From NCBI RefSeq assembly GCF_016481305.1, contig NZ_JAENBO010000004.1, positions 115,826 through 179,825 of the forward strand: a stretch of 64,000 bases of DNA. Reading direction: 5' to 3'. The stretch is from Streptococcus pacificus. Its GTDB lineage: Bacteria > Bacillota > Bacilli > Lactobacillales > Streptococcaceae. The notes under the pieces are model-generated. The model saw only the letters and a list, made by a program, of their open reading frames with translations. It was not told where the DNA came from and did not search any database. The position numbers and the translations under genes were made by a program. Shown one piece after another: positions 8,451-17,705 of the stretch. The first letter of the stretch is position 1. Each line of letters begins with the position of its first letter.

Positions 8451-9388
8451 GTCATGATACTATCATTGAAAAAATCACAGAACAAATAAGTGATAATCTT
8501 TATCTCGGGGCTAGTTTAGCCATCTACGATAAGGAGTGGAAAGAATATTATCTAGGAGAAACAGTCCCTGGTGTTTTAACCAAGGAGGATCTTTCCTATG
8601 ATTTAGCGAGCGTTTCAAAGGTTGTTGGTGTTGGGACCTTAATGATTTATCTTATTAATGAGGGTACCTTTAAGCTAGATGTGCCTTTTAAGACTTACTA
8701 TCCTTTTTTCAACAATGATCAGGTGACGATTAGACAATTATTAACACATACCTCTGGTATTGATCCTTTTATCGCTAATCGTGATAAGCTGGGAGCAGAA
8801 GCATTAAAAGAAGCGATTCATCAGATAAAGGTGACTGACAACAAGGATTTTCTATACACCGATATCAATTTTCTTCTTCTTGGTTTTTTACTGGAGTATT
8901 ACTATCAAGAATCTTTAGATAAGTTGTTTAATCAGAAACTTTTTCAACCTCTTGGAATGACCAAGACAGGTTTTTCTCCCAAAACGCAAAGTGTGCCAAC
9001 GTCAAAAACTGCTCCAAAAGGACTTGTTCACGACCCTAAAGCGCGTGTTTTAGGAGTCCATTCTGGGTCTGCCGGATTATTTTCAACCCTAAAAGATTTG
9101 GAAATTTTTATGATGCATAATCTGACAGGTGATTTTGCTAAACACCTGACCAAGGGTTATGCTTTGGCTAACAAAGAACGTTCCCTTGCCTGGAATTTAA
9201 ATGGCTATTGGCTAGACCACACTGGCTATACAGGTCCATTTATCATGTTTAATCGTGAAACGCAACAAGCGGTAATCTTTTTAACCAATAGAACCTATCT
9301 TTATGATGATAGGCCTTTATGGATTGCCAAACGAAGAGAACTAAGAGATGTGATGATCTCGTCCTTAGCAGCTTGTGATTCATTGTGA
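8447..9388 (+). CDS. Serine hydrolase of the beta-lactamase/PBP (class C-like) family
   Basis: A 313-residue protein with the serine beta-lactamase-like fold. The catalytic S-x-x-K is S55-V-S-K58, the second motif is Y137-T-D139 (Asp where class C enzymes have Asn), and the third motif corresponds to HSGSAGLFS near 200. L-L-T-H-T-S-G-I near 98-105 is also diagnostic. There is no signal peptide, so it is probably a cytoplasmic esterase or peptidase rather than a penicillin-destroying enzyme. It is co-translated with cppA through an ATGA overlap and followed by a terminator. The substrate is unknown. Confidence 0.88.
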   Translation: MSHDTIIEKITEQISDNLYLGASLAIYDKEWKEYYLGETVPGVLTKEDLSYDLASVSKVVGVGTLMIYLINEGTFKLDVPFKTYYPFFNNDQVTIRQLLTHTSGIDPFIANRDKLGAEALKEAIHQIKVTDNKDFLYTDINFLLLGFLLEYYYQESLDKLFNQKLFQPLGMTKTGFSPKTQSVPTSKTAPKGLVHDPKARVLGVHSGSAGLFSTLKDLEIFMMHNLTGDFAKHLTKGYALANKERSLAWNLNGYWLDHTGYTGPFIMFNRETQQAVIFLTNRTYLYDDRPLWIAKRRELRDVMISSLAACDSL

Positions 9389-9418
9389 TGATAAGTTAAA
9401 AACAATAATAAAATTAAT

Positions 9419-9449
9419 AACACCAGTAGCTTTTGCTACTGGTGTTTTT
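9419..9449 (+). terminator. Terminator of the cppA-hydrolase operon
   Basis: A perfect 12-bp stem (9419-9430 with 9435-9446), a TTTT loop and a T run to 9449. Confidence 0.9.
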
Positions 9450-9524
9450 GGTTTGTTAATAAAAAATCATATTATTGGCGACTGAATCTCTATAAAAAAA
9501 GATGATATAGGAAAGCCTTGTAAA

Positions 9525-9533
9525 TGATATAAT
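9525..9533 (+). promoter_or_regulatory. Extended -10 promoter of the NTF2-like gene
   Basis: TGATATAAT gives a TGn extended -10 with a perfect TATAAT (9528-9533). No convincing -35 box is seen. Confidence 0.6.
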
Positions 9534-9573
9534 ACTAGTGATACAAACAAATTTGAATTTGCAGAGGTGAAAA

Positions 9574-9900
9574 ATGAATATACAAGACATACTTGCTCTA
9601 TTTTTTAAAGCAGAAAATGAACGTGATTGGGAGTCTTATCAACAATTTCTTTCTCCTGATGTTGTTTGGGAACTTCATTCTAATGACATCACCAAAATTG
9701 AAGGGAAAGAAAAATATCTAGACACCATTAAATCTGCTTACGAGGGTAACACCAATTCTTTTGTTGTCGAATCGTTTTTCATGGGTCAGGATCCATCAAA
9801 GATTGTAGCAATTTTGAGGAATAATCTTGGTGAAAGATCCTGTGATATTTTCGAGTTTAAAGAAGGGTTAATTGTAAGAGAATATGAATTTATCTTGTGA
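9574..9900 (+). CDS. SnoaL/NTF2-like protein
   Basis: A 108-residue cytoplasmic protein with the small cone-shaped NTF2-like fold: N-terminal helices (FFKAENERDWESYQQFL), the V-V-W-E-L-H strand, the GKEKYLDTI helix and C-terminal strands ending in E-Y-E-F. The family includes polyketide cyclases, ketosteroid isomerases and many stress proteins. Residues alone do not reveal the ligand. It is a single gene with its own extended -10 promoter and terminator, and an AGAGG ribosome-binding site. Confidence 0.85.
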   Translation: MNIQDILALFFKAENERDWESYQQFLSPDVVWELHSNDITKIEGKEKYLDTIKSAYEGNTNSFVVESFFMGQDPSKIVAILRNNLGERSCDIFEFKEGLIVREYEFIL

Positions 9901-9957
9901 TAATCTAACAACTATTACTAGTTTGGTGAATTAAGAGATTAAACAATGAATTTAAAG

Positions 9958-9990
9958 AAAACAGTAGTTCAGATTACTGTTTTTATTTTT
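9958..9990 (+). terminator. Terminator of the NTF2-like gene
   Basis: A 9-bp stem AAAACAGTA/TACTGTTTT (9958-9966 with 9975-9983) followed by a T-rich run. Confidence 0.75.
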
Positions 9991-10130
9991 TCAAAACTTG
10001 AAGAGATATTAAGAGTGTCATAAAAACTGAAGGAAAATTAGAATGGTAGAAAAATCAGAAAAAAGATACCTGAAATAAAAATACTTATATATCTCACCAA
10101 AACAGATTATTTTCTATCTCGTCAGATATT

Positions 10131-10139
10131 TGTTATACT
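10131..10139 (+). promoter_or_regulatory. Extended -10 promoter of the 10201 lipoprotein gene
   Basis: TGTTATACT: TGn followed by TATACT (10134-10139). The -35 region is weak. Confidence 0.5.
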
Positions 10140-10200
10140 GTCTCTATCTTAGCAAACGGTTGTTTTTGCAAACAACGATTAATTTGTTAGAGGAGGACAG

Positions 10201-10983
10201 ATGATGACAAAAAGAAAGCTTTTTATTCCTATTATTCTAATTTTAGCCTTGTTTTTAGTTGCTTGCACTAGTACTAATAAAACATCAACCCCATCAACAA
10301 AAGAAAATATGGAGGTTAGTGAAATGACAACTGATGTAGAGCCGAATCAACGTCCTGAAGTTAATGATGATCCGTCTGCACAAATTTTTAATACAGCTTA
10401 TGAGAACAACCAATTTATAACAGCGACAACAAATGAATTGGGCAATCCAGAACCAACCACGCCTGCGGACTTAAAAGAACGCTTGGCTAAAGGGGGACTT
10501 GTTATTATTCATCGCTACACCGGATCTGGAGGTAGTGGAGGTGAGTCTATCCCTGGTTCTATTGATGACGGACAACGTATTTCTGAGAGCAGTATTGAGG
10601 CGATGACTCAACTTGGCAATGTTTACAAAACGTTGGAAGCTCCTGTTAGCTCTGTCTGGTCTAGTCAATACTATTTTGTCTACCAACATGCTGTGGCTGC
10701 TATGGGGGAACCAGTAATGATGAATCGTGATTTGACAGGCTCACTCAATTTTAGTGATACTGACGAATTAGAACGTTCTCTTCAAGGGTTAAGGAATTGG
10801 ACAGTAACACCACCACCAGCCGGTGAGAATATTGTTCTTTTCACCCATCAAGGAAAGTTTGAGAAAGCTTATGGTTACTACTTAAATGCTGGTCAAACGA
10901 TTATTTTTGAGCCAGATACCTCAGGAGTGCCAAATGTTATTGCTAGTCTTAGTTTAGAGCAATGGCTTGATTTAGCTTCTTAA
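10201..10983 (+). CDS. Lipoprotein with a degenerate histidine-phosphatase domain
   Basis: A 260-residue lipoprotein. The signal peptide ends in lipobox LVAC with Cys22, followed by a Ser/Thr-rich linker to about residue 60. Residues 95-255 follow the histidine phosphatase (phosphoglycerate-mutase-like) pattern: G-G-L-V-I-I-H-R-Y, then SSVWSSQYY near 150-158, and E-N-I-V-L-F-T-H-Q-G with His216. The signature RHG is changed to R105-Y106-T107, and the Arg normally found after S-S-x-Y is absent, so the phosphatase reaction is probably lost. A ligand-binding or structural surface role is my inference. AGGAGG (10191-10196) is spaced best for the second ATG (10204), so the protein may begin one residue later. 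It is monocistronic. Confidence 0.82.
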   Translation: MMTKRKLFIPIILILALFLVACTSTNKTSTPSTKENMEVSEMTTDVEPNQRPEVNDDPSAQIFNTAYENNQFITATTNELGNPEPTTPADLKERLAKGGLVIIHRYTGSGGSGGESIPGSIDDGQRISESSIEAMTQLGNVYKTLEAPVSSVWSSQYYFVYQHAVAAMGEPVMMNRDLTGSLNFSDTDELERSLQGLRNWTVTPPPAGENIVLFTHQGKFEKAYGYYLNAGQTIIFEPDTSGVPNVIASLSLEQWLDLAS

Positions 10984-11017
10984 GCTTATCAGAAGTATTA
11001 ATCGAAGAACTGAAATG

Positions 11018-11052
11018 AAAAAACCTATCACTTTTAATGTGATAGGTTTTTT
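11018..11052. terminator. Bidirectional terminator, lipoprotein/GNAT
   Basis: A perfect 14-bp stem (11018-11031 with 11039-11052) with A6 and T-run flanks. The stop codon of the convergent GNAT gene lies in the loop. Confidence 0.9.
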
Positions 11053-11474
11053 TTCATTGAGATGTGCTTAATGCCGGCTTCCTCAAAAATCTCACCAAAG
11101 GCTGTGAAGCCTAATTTTTGGTAAAATGCCTTGGCTGTTAATTGGGCATGCAAAATCATCTCTTGATAGTGTTGTTGACTAGCTATTTCAAGCATCTGTT
11201 TCAAGAGAATTTGCCCCCAATGTTGTCCTCTGAAGGCTTTTAGAACTGCCATTCTTTGTAAAATGACTTGGTGATTAGCGTTAGGGAATAAACGTGCTGT
11301 GGCAACAGCTTTTTGATCATCATTATAGAGAACAAAGTGGAGGCATTTATCTTCCTTATCATCAATTTCAATGGTTTCTGAGACTCCTTGTTCTTTGACA
11401 AAAACTTCCCTTCGAATCCTTAGAGCATCTTGATAAATGGTATTGTTTGTTTGTAAAGTATATTTTATTTCCAT
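11034..11474 (-). CDS. GNAT family N-acetyltransferase (ElaA-like)
   Basis: A 146-residue cytoplasmic acetyltransferase using acetyl-CoA. The N-terminal R-I-R-R-E-V-F-V-K-E-Q-G-V motif is typical of the ElaA-like subgroup. Motif A for acetyl-CoA binding is L-Q-R-M-A-V-L-K-A-F-R-G-Q-H-W-G, and the C-terminal A-K-A-F-Y-Q-K-L-G-F is motif B. The acceptor is unknown. The ATG has no Shine-Dalgarno sequence. A strong promoter places its start point at or next to the ATG, so the mRNA appears leaderless. The gene lies 17 bases downstream of the pflB terminator, whose hairpin contains the promoter -35 box. Confidence 0.88.
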   Translation of the reverse strand: MEIKYTLQTNNTIYQDALRIRREVFVKEQGVSETIEIDDKEDKCLHFVLYNDDQKAVATARLFPNANHQVILQRMAVLKAFRGQHWGQILLKQMLEIASQQHYQEMILHAQLTAKAFYQKLGFTAFGEIFEEAGIKHISMKKNLSH

Positions 11475-11480
11475 AGTGTC

Positions 11481-11508
11481 ATTGTAACGAAAAAAACAAC
11501 TTTGTCAA
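11481..11508 (-). promoter_or_regulatory. GNAT promoter giving a leaderless mRNA
   Basis: On the minus strand TTGACA (11508-11503), a 16-base spacer and TACAAT (11486-11481). Only six bases (GACACT) separate the -10 box from ATG, so transcription should begin at about the A of ATG. The -35 box is part of the pflB terminator stem. Confidence 0.75.
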
Positions 11509-11525
11509 GACTGACAAAGTTGTTT
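11491..11525 (-). terminator. pflB terminator
   Basis: A perfect 13-bp stem AAACAACTTTGTC/GACAAAGTTGTTT (11494-11506 with 11513-11525), followed on the minus strand by a T run (11496-11491). Confidence 0.9.
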
Positions 11526-11537
11526 GAGGAGTAAGGC

Positions 11538-13850
11538 TTAACCTTGCAAGGCATCATCCATTGAAAGAACTTCATGGAAGACACGTTGTGTTAATTCTGT
11601 TTTTTGTTCTGGTGTGAGGTATTTAGTGTTAACACAGTATCCTGAGATACGAACGATAACATCTTCACCAGCCATGATTTTATCATAGACATCGTTAAGG
11701 TCCATAACGTTTAGGTTAACGTGTTGACCACCATTTTCAAAATAACCATCAAGTACTGTGACAAGGTTTTCAACTTGTTCATCATAAGTTTTACCAAGTG
11801 CACGAGGTGATACTTGTGTTGTAAGTGAGATACCATCAGCAGCATAACTAAAGTCAAGACTAGCTAGTGAGTTAAGGTTTTGTAACCAACCACCTTTAGC
11901 TTTGTTTGATGGGTTAGCACCTGGTGAGAAGAATTCAAGTTTAGAAAGGTTTACTGAACCATCTTCATTTAAGTAAACACCTTTATGAACTGGAGAGTTA
12001 CCAGTTTGTTTAGAGTAAGCAACGTTAGAAGTGATTGTAAGAAGTGACACAGTTGCTTCAGCATCTTTATAAAGTTTGTGGCTTCTTAAACGAGTTGTAT
12101 AAGCTTCAATCAACCATTCTGCAAGTTCATTTGAACGAGGGTCATCTTCACCCCAACGAGGGAATTCACCAATTGTTTCATAGTCGTAGATGTAACCATC
12201 TTCGTCACGGATTGGTTTAACAGTAGCGTATTTGATTGCTGAAAGTGTATCAACTGTGTTTGCAAATCCACAGATACCAAATCCCATGTTAGCACGTTGA
12301 TGTGATGGTAAGAAGGCCATTTGAACGGCTTCGTAGTTGTATTTATCAGTCATGTAGTGGATGATGTTAAGAGCATCTACATAAGTGTCTGTCAACCAGT
12401 CAAGAGATTTTTCAAAGTTAGCTTTTACTTCATCAAAGTCAAGGACATCTGATGTAACTGGTTCGATATCAAAGACTTTGTAGTCTTTATGAACATCGTC
12501 ATAACCACCATTAAGACCAGTAAGAAGAGCCTTAAGGACGTTTACACGAGCACCAAAGTATTGGATGTTGTGACGTTTTTCTTCATTTTCAGGGTCAAGT
12601 GGTGATACACAACAAGAGATACATGACATTTCACCATAACCATCTTTAGCCATTGTTGTTACCCCTTCGTATTGGATAGAAGAGTGTTTGTGGCTCATGC
12701 TCATACAGTAGCGACGGAATGAGTATGGTAATTTGTCTGTCCAAAGAACGGTTAAGTTAGGTTCTGGAGAGTTACCAATGTTATCAAGAGTGTTTAGGAA
12801 ACGGTAGTCCATCTTAGTGACACGGTGACGACCATCGTTACCCATACCAGCCATAGATGTTGTGATGAAAGTAGGGTCACCTGAGTATAATTGGTCATAA
12901 GCTTTAGTACGTGCAAATTTAACAGTACGAAGTTTCATAACGAAATCATCAACAAATTCTTGGATTTCTGATTCAGTAAATGTACCACGAGCAAGGTCAC
13001 GTTCTGCAAAAACATCAAGAACGATTGGCACACGTCCAAGAGAAGTTGCGGCACCATTGATGACACGACAAACTGCCATGAATGCAATGTTTACCCATTG
13101 GATAGCTTCTTTAACGTTCATTGCTGGACGACGAACATCAACACCATAAAGATCACCAAGTTTAACAACATCACCAAGAGCTTGGTATTGAAGGTTGATT
13201 TCTTCACGAAGACGAATAGTTTCTTCATCGATTTCAGTGATAGCATTCCAGTCGTTAACTTTTTCTTGCATCAAGAAGTCAGCACCGTAAAGGGCTAGAC
13301 GTGCATAAACACCAATGATACGTCCACGAGAATAAGCGTCTGGTAAACCAGTAACAGTGTGCGCGTGACGAGCACGACGGATATTTGAAGTGTAAGCACG
13401 GAAAATACCGTCATTAACTGTTGTGACATGTTTAGTAAAGATTTCATGAACTGCTGGATCTGGTTCATAACCATTTTCTTTCAAAGTGGTTTCTGCCATA
13501 CGAATACCACCCTTTGGCATGAAGTTTAGTTTAAACAATTCATCATTTTGAATACCAAAAATAAGTTCATTTTCTTTATCGATAAATCCTGCTGGAATAT
13601 CAGCAATAGAAGTTGGACGGTTATCGTATGGGAAACGAGTTGCTTCATAATGTGCTTTTGTTTCTTCAACAATTTTTTTGATGTGAAGCGAACGTTCAGT
13701 TGGACCAGCTAAGAAGCTCTCGTCACCATCATAAGGGGTGTAGTTAGCTTGGACGAATCTAGAAACACTTGCTTTTTCTTTCCAGTCAGTGCCTTTAAAG
13801 CCTTCCCAAGCTTTTTCAAAAATATCAGTATTTGTTTTTACAGTTGCCAT
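11538..13850 (-). CDS. pflB: Formate acetyltransferase (pyruvate formate-lyase)
   Basis: A 770-residue glycyl radical enzyme that converts pyruvate and CoA to acetyl-CoA and formate under anaerobic conditions, the entry to mixed-acid fermentation. The adjacent active-site cysteines C413-C414 (I-S-C-C-V-S-P) and the radical glycine G737 in [12 protein letters not shown] identify true PFL. Length is close to E. coli PflB. AAGGAG lies 8 bases before the ATG. It is monocistronic, closed by the hairpin at 11494, and its classical activating enzyme is not beside it. The activase at 46440 belongs to the other glycyl radical enzyme in the window. Confidence 0.98.
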   Translation of the reverse strand: MATVKTNTDIFEKAWEGFKGTDWKEKASVSRFVQANYTPYDGDESFLAGPTERSLHIKKIVEETKAHYEATRFPYDNRPTSIADIPAGFIDKENELIFGIQNDELFKLNFMPKGGIRMAETTLKENGYEPDPAVHEIFTKHVTTVNDGIFRAYTSNIRRARHAHTVTGLPDAYSRGRIIGVYARLALYGADFLMQEKVNDWNAITEIDEETIRLREEINLQYQALGDVVKLGDLYGVDVRRPAMNVKEAIQWVNIAFMAVCRVINGAATSLGRVPIVLDVFAERDLARGTFTESEIQEFVDDFVMKLRTVKFARTKAYDQLYSGDPTFITTSMAGMGNDGRHRVTKMDYRFLNTLDNIGNSPEPNLTVLWTDKLPYSFRRYCMSMSHKHSSIQYEGVTTMAKDGYGEMSCISCCVSPLDPENEEKRHNIQYFGARVNVLKALLTGLNGGYDDVHKDYKVFDIEPVTSDVLDFDEVKANFEKSLDWLTDTYVDALNIIHYMTDKYNYEAVQMAFLPSHQRANMGFGICGFANTVDTLSAIKYATVKPIRDEDGYIYDYETIGEFPRWGEDDPRSNELAEWLIEAYTTRLRSHKLYKDAEATVSLLTITSNVAYSKQTGNSPVHKGVYLNEDGSVNLSKLEFFSPGANPSNKAKGGWLQNLNSLASLDFSYAADGISLTTQVSPRALGKTYDEQVENLVTVLDGYFENGGQHVNLNVMDLNDVYDKIMAGEDVIVRISGYCVNTKYLTPEQKTELTQRVFHEVLSMDDALQG

Positions 13851-14031
13851 AAGAATTCTCCTTATTATGTTTTAGCTAATCTGTTATATTTTACATCTTC
13901 ATTTTATCATATAGTAATCGCTACCAACAAGAGAAAATGGCATAATAAAGGGATTTCTTTTATAATACAGTTGGATGAAACAGTAAATCTGTATTATAAG
14001 TTTAATGTTTTTCAGAAAATGAAATAAGCGG

Positions 14032-14037
14032 TATAAT
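14032..14037 (+). promoter_or_regulatory. dinB -10 box
   Basis: A perfect TATAAT just before the TAGGAGG ribosome-binding site of dinB. The -35 candidate TTTTCA is weak. No LexA-type palindrome was seen. Confidence 0.5.
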
Positions 14038-14054
14038 GGTGTAGGAGGTTTGTT

Positions 14055-15149
14055 ATGTTAATTTACCCTTTGGTCAACGATTTATCACGGAAAATTATCC
14101 ATATCGACATGGATGCTTTTTTTGCGTCCGTTGAAGAAAGAGATAATCCAAAATTAAAGGGTAAACCAGTTGTGATTGGTAGTGATCCCAGACAAACAGG
14201 TGGTAGAGGTGTGGTTGCAACAGCAAACTACGAAGCAAGAAAATATGGTATTCATTCAGCAATGAGTTCAAAAGAAGCTTATGAATTATGTCCAACGGCG
14301 ATTTTTATTTCAGGAAATCATGAAAAATATAGAGTGATTGCCAAGCAGATTAGAAGCATCTTTAAACGTTACACAGATATTTTTGAACCCGTCAGTATTG
14401 ATGAAGCCTACCTTGATGTGACCGAAAATAAACTGGGTATCTCTTCTGCGATAAAAATTGCAAAACTCATTCAATATGACATTTGGAAAGAATTACAACT
14501 CACCTGTTCGGCAGGTGTTTCCTACAATAAATTTTTAGCTAAACTGGCTAGTGATTACCAAAAACCAAAAGGTTTAACTGTCATTCTGCCAGAGGATGCC
14601 CAACGTTTTTTAGCTGATTTACCGATTGAAAAATTTCATGGTGTCGGGGTGAAATCCGTTGCGCAATTACAAAAAATGGGTATCAAAAAAGGGTCAGATC
14701 TCCTAGTCTACTCAGAACAAGAACTCATGGATACTTTTGGTCGTTTTGGCTATGAGCTTTTTCGCAAGGCCAGAGGAATCAGTAATAGCCCTGTCAAAAC
14801 AGATAGGATTAGAAAATCCATTGGTAAAGAAAAAACCTATGCTAAACGCTTATATGCTGAAGAAGATATTCAGGCAGAGTTAACAAAGTTAGTTGTTCGA
14901 GTGGTTAAGGTCTTAGAAGAAATGAATAATTTTGGAAAAATCATTATTCTAAAAATTCGTTATTCTGATTTTGAAACCAAAACAAAAAGACGTAGCCTAG
15001 AAGAGGCTACGCAAGACAAAACGACTATAGAACAAGAAGTCTATCAATTATTTGAAAGCTTACCTGAAAATAAAACAGGTGTCCGACTATTGGGCGTGAC
15101 AGTTAGTGGTTTTGAAGACACTAGTCATGATATTTTACTTGATTTGTGA
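14055..15149 (+). CDS. dinB: DNA polymerase IV (Y-family)
   Basis: A 364-residue translesion polymerase. The palm carries catalytic D18 in [12 protein letters not shown] and D116-E117 in SIDEAYLDV. The [13 protein letters not shown] finger motif (59-71), the helix-hairpin-helix F-H-G-V-G-V-K-S-V and the C-terminal little-finger domain are all present. Full length for streptococcal DinB. It synthesises DNA across damage with low fidelity, using the beta clamp. The ATG follows TAGGAGG. It diverges from pflB, as in other streptococci. Confidence 0.97.
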   Translation: MLIYPLVNDLSRKIIHIDMDAFFASVEERDNPKLKGKPVVIGSDPRQTGGRGVVATANYEARKYGIHSAMSSKEAYELCPTAIFISGNHEKYRVIAKQIRSIFKRYTDIFEPVSIDEAYLDVTENKLGISSAIKIAKLIQYDIWKELQLTCSAGVSYNKFLAKLASDYQKPKGLTVILPEDAQRFLADLPIEKFHGVGVKSVAQLQKMGIKKGSDLLVYSEQELMDTFGRFGYELFRKARGISNSPVKTDRIRKSIGKEKTYAKRLYAEEDIQAELTKLVVRVVKVLEEMNNFGKIIILKIRYSDFETKTKRRSLEEATQDKTTIEQEVYQLFESLPENKTGVRLLGVTVSGFEDTSHDILLDL

Positions 15150-15152
15150 GGG

Positions 15153-15335
15153 TCATTCACTGTGTTTCTCAACTGAAAGGTCACTTACAGGTTCATTTGT
15201 AATGGGCGAAGTCTTGTCTGTTTTGTTATTATTTTCTTCTTTTAATTTAAATGACTCTTCAACCAATTCATTGTATTGAGATGCTTTAAATAAAAAATAA
15301 AGATAAAGATTGGTCAATAACGATAACTTTAACAA
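15153..15335 (-). pseudogene. Remnant of a small membrane-protein gene
   Basis: An open frame of about 60 codons that has only a TTG start, inside the terminator hairpin of the preceding gene, and no ribosome-binding site. The sequence L-Y-L-Y-F-L-F-K-A-S-Q-Y-N-E-L-V-E-E-S-F with a charged tail resembles the last transmembrane helix and tail of a protein like the neighbour at 15370. I read it as the 3' remnant of a decayed tandem paralogue. It could instead be non-coding. Confidence 0.45.
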
Positions 15336-15362
15336 AAGCGTAGCCAGTATAGCTACGCTTTT
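15334..15362 (-). terminator. Terminator of the 15370 membrane-protein gene
   Basis: A perfect 11-bp stem AAAAGCGTAGC/GCTACGCTTTT (15334-15344 with 15352-15362) with a 7-base loop. It sits 8 bases past the stop codon. Confidence 0.85.
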
Positions 15363-15369
15363 AGTATGT

Positions 15370-15858
15370 TTAAATCTCTTGTGTCTCTTCTTGAGTAGTA
15401 TTATTTTCTAATTCAGTGACTTTATATAGAGTGAAAGAATAGAGAGCTATTAAAACAAATTGAACAATAAGACTTGGCATTGACATTTGGTTAGCTGATA
15501 ACATAAAAACTAAAGAAGCTGCAATGTTTATTAGGTAATAACCAATTCCAATGTAGTATGGGAGTTTTTTTACCATTTCATTTTGCTTCAAACGTTTGAG
15601 ATTCTGGAAACAAAGAAAAGAAATGACAATTAAGACAATAATTGCAATTATTATTGAAATAAAAAAGGTGGGTGTAGCACTTCCTTTAATGGTATCAGCG
15701 AGAACAGGGTCAGTAAGAGCAATTTGATCAATGTTATTCAAAGAGACAATCATGCCCCACGTGGTCAAAACAGATACAACCATTGCAAAAATATTAATAC
15801 ATATAATTGCGATTGTGCTAGTACGAATAGCTTGGCGAATTTTTGTTAACGATTTCAT
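15370..15858 (-). CDS. Small four-helix membrane protein, function unknown
   Basis: A 162-residue protein with about four hydrophobic segments (near 15-39, 66-86, 100-119 and 126-146), a short basic loop (LKRLKQNEMVKK, about 88-99) and a Thr/Glu-rich tail. GAGGAG stands before the ATG. I recognise no enzymatic motif; similar small membrane proteins are common in streptococci. A degraded C-terminal copy of such a gene seems to lie just downstream (15153-15335). Monocistronic. Confidence 0.75.
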   Translation of the reverse strand: MKSLTKIRQAIRTSTIAIICINIFAMVVSVLTTWGMIVSLNNIDQIALTDPVLADTIKGSATPTFFISIIIAIIVLIVISFLCFQNLKRLKQNEMVKKLPYYIGIGYYLINIAASLVFMLSANQMSMPSLIVQFVLIALYSFTLYKVTELENNTTQEETQEI

Positions 15859-16037
15859 TTTTTCTCCTCATAATAAAATTAAACACGTTACATTATACCA
15901 TATTTATTCAAAAAGACAATAGTGGAATGTAGCTAGGGAACGAGTTTTAGATGATTTTTATGGTTTATAAAATGTTATTGTCTATTTAAAAAATGTCTAA
16001 ATGAACTGTATGAAATAAATTAAGAAACCTGTATGAG

Positions 16038-17294
16038 CTACTTAGTGACTTCTAAATTGATGCGGTAAGAGTAGTTTTGGTAAATCCAACGAGTTGCAAT
16101 TCTGGTTTGATAGTGGTCAGCTAATAATTGTGAGATATTATTAGTATTTAAATAGTTAAGAGCTGCTTTATAATTGGCTTCGTTTGAAAAAGCTAATTCA
16201 ATGACAGTTTTACCACTATCAATTTGATTGATAATATAATTATTAAATTGATTACTATCAAAAGTGTCAAGGGTTTGTCCCTGTCTTTTATAATAATCAA
16301 GAGAAGAGTCAGTAAATTGTGGGAATTGCCAAATGCCTTGAGACGTTTCAATGTGGTAATTAAAATAACTATCGAGATTGTTATCAAGTTGTCGTGAGCG
16401 ATTGATAACGTCATCCGTCACACAAAGATAGCTGTAATCAATAGGATTTTCAGAGAATTTTATTTCAGGATGATCCATTGCTGTATCTCCCCAGGTTGTA
16501 TCAACCCAATAGTAGTTGCCATTAATTTTAACACCATTCCAAGCATGGAAATCAAAACCTGAGCTTTCCATATCGCTTTGCAATGTTGAGTTTGTAAATT
16601 TTCCAACAGCTAAAAAGCTTTCAATTCCTGCTTTATCTGCTAAATATTCAAATGATAGAGAGTAACCCATACAAACAGAGGATTGAGTTAGAAAAACGCT
16701 TCTAATGTCTTGATTGTTACTGGCTTGTTCATTATATTCAGTATTAGTAATGACATATTCATAGAGGTATTTGACTTTATCATAGTCAGAACCATTTGGC
16801 ATATTCTTGATCACATTATCAGCAATTGACTCAATTTCTTCTTTAGTGTCTTTGGCATTGTTTGGAATATCATAAACCATTTCCAAATATTCATTATCCA
16901 AAGTCTTGATTTGTTTTAAATTTCTACTCCAAAAATATTTGGGATTGTCAAGAGTTAATGCTTGACGAACTTTTAGGATACTTTCGTCACTAACTTTATT
17001 GATTTTAATGTTTGATTGATAGTTTTCAAATCCTTCTACTATCTGGATATAAGCATATTTTTCCTTATCATTTAATTGTTGAAAGTAAAACTTTTTTGTT
17101 AGCCCTAATTCCTGGCTTTTTTGCATAATAATAACAGGATTGGCATAATTCAAATCGAATTCATCGTCGTTTATCTGATTTGCTAGGTAACTATTAGATG
17201 AAATATCTTGTTTATTATAAAAGGGATTAGTATTAGAGCATCCTGATAGAACAATGGCTAGACACAATAATAAAACATATCTTAATTTCCTCAT
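16038..17294 (-). CDS. Lipoprotein with transglutaminase-like (cysteine protease) domain
   Basis: A 418-residue lipoprotein with lipobox LSGC (Cys19). The transglutaminase-core triad is intact: C208 in S-S-V-C-M-G-Y-S, H250 in F-H-A-W-N-G-V and D265 in W-V-D-T-T-W-G-D. Before it lies an alpha-helical region (about 90-200) and after it a C-terminal domain of about 130 residues. Extracytoplasmic proteins of this type cut or cross-link proteins or act on peptidoglycan peptides; the target here is unknown. The ribosome-binding site AAGGAG is well placed. The gene diverges from the GH31 gene, with 411 bases between. Confidence 0.87.
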   Translation of the reverse strand: MRKLRYVLLLCLAIVLSGCSNTNPFYNKQDISSNSYLANQINDDEFDLNYANPVIIMQKSQELGLTKKFYFQQLNDKEKYAYIQIVEGFENYQSNIKINKVSDESILKVRQALTLDNPKYFWSRNLKQIKTLDNEYLEMVYDIPNNAKDTKEEIESIADNVIKNMPNGSDYDKVKYLYEYVITNTEYNEQASNNQDIRSVFLTQSSVCMGYSLSFEYLADKAGIESFLAVGKFTNSTLQSDMESSGFDFHAWNGVKINGNYYWVDTTWGDTAMDHPEIKFSENPIDYSYLCVTDDVINRSRQLDNNLDSYFNYHIETSQGIWQFPQFTDSSLDYYKRQGQTLDTFDSNQFNNYIINQIDSGKTVIELAFSNEANYKAALNYLNTNNISQLLADHYQTRIATRWIYQNYSYRINLEVTK

Positions 17295-17705
17295 TTTGTT
17301 CTCCTTATTATCTTGTCATCACTCTTAATATAGCACAAGTTTAAGATAGAGTCTATTTATTGTCTAATCATAAATTTATAAGAACAATAAAAATTTTTTA
17401 AGTATTAAAATAAAAAAATAATATATTAACTTTAGACTATTATTTGATAATAAAAACATTTTATTCTTTGAATCTTTGTGAAAATCAACGTTTAACTGCT
17501 TTATTTAGTTTCTTCAAACACAATACAATCATTTACGAATTTACTTGATAGACAATGATTTTTCCATTTAATCTATTAATATACGAATTCGAAATAAATT
17601 GTGAATTAGGAGTGTTTTCTTATGTGTACAAATGTTTATTATCGTGTTAAAATATTTCCTGTAAACGTTTTCTAAAAAACTGATTAAAACAAAGGGAGAT
17701 ACAAA
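17295..17705. other. Intergenic region upstream of the GH31 gene
   Basis: A 411-base, very AT-rich divergent region. It holds the ribosome-binding site of the lipoprotein gene at its left end and the GH31 promoter and cre box (17625-17673) at its right end. No ORF, tRNA or stable RNA structure was recognised in the middle. Confidence 0.6.
17625..17673 (+). promoter_or_regulatory. Promoter and cre box of the GH31 gene
   Basis: TGTACA (17625-17630), a 17-base spacer and an extended -10 TGT-TAAAAT (17648-17653). The cre-like TGTAAACGTTTTCT (17660-17673, 13 of 14 consensus positions) covers the predicted start of transcription, so glucose repression through CcpA is expected. Confidence 0.65.

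Larger units (their letters stand above)
9901..10200 (+). other. Intergenic region upstream of the lipoprotein gene
   Basis: Holds the terminator of the NTF2-like gene (9958-9990), an extended -10 promoter (10131-10139) and a 7-bp hairpin GTTGTTT/AAACAAC in the leader, 20-30 bases before the ribosome-binding site. No small ORF or RNA gene is recognised. Confidence 0.6.
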
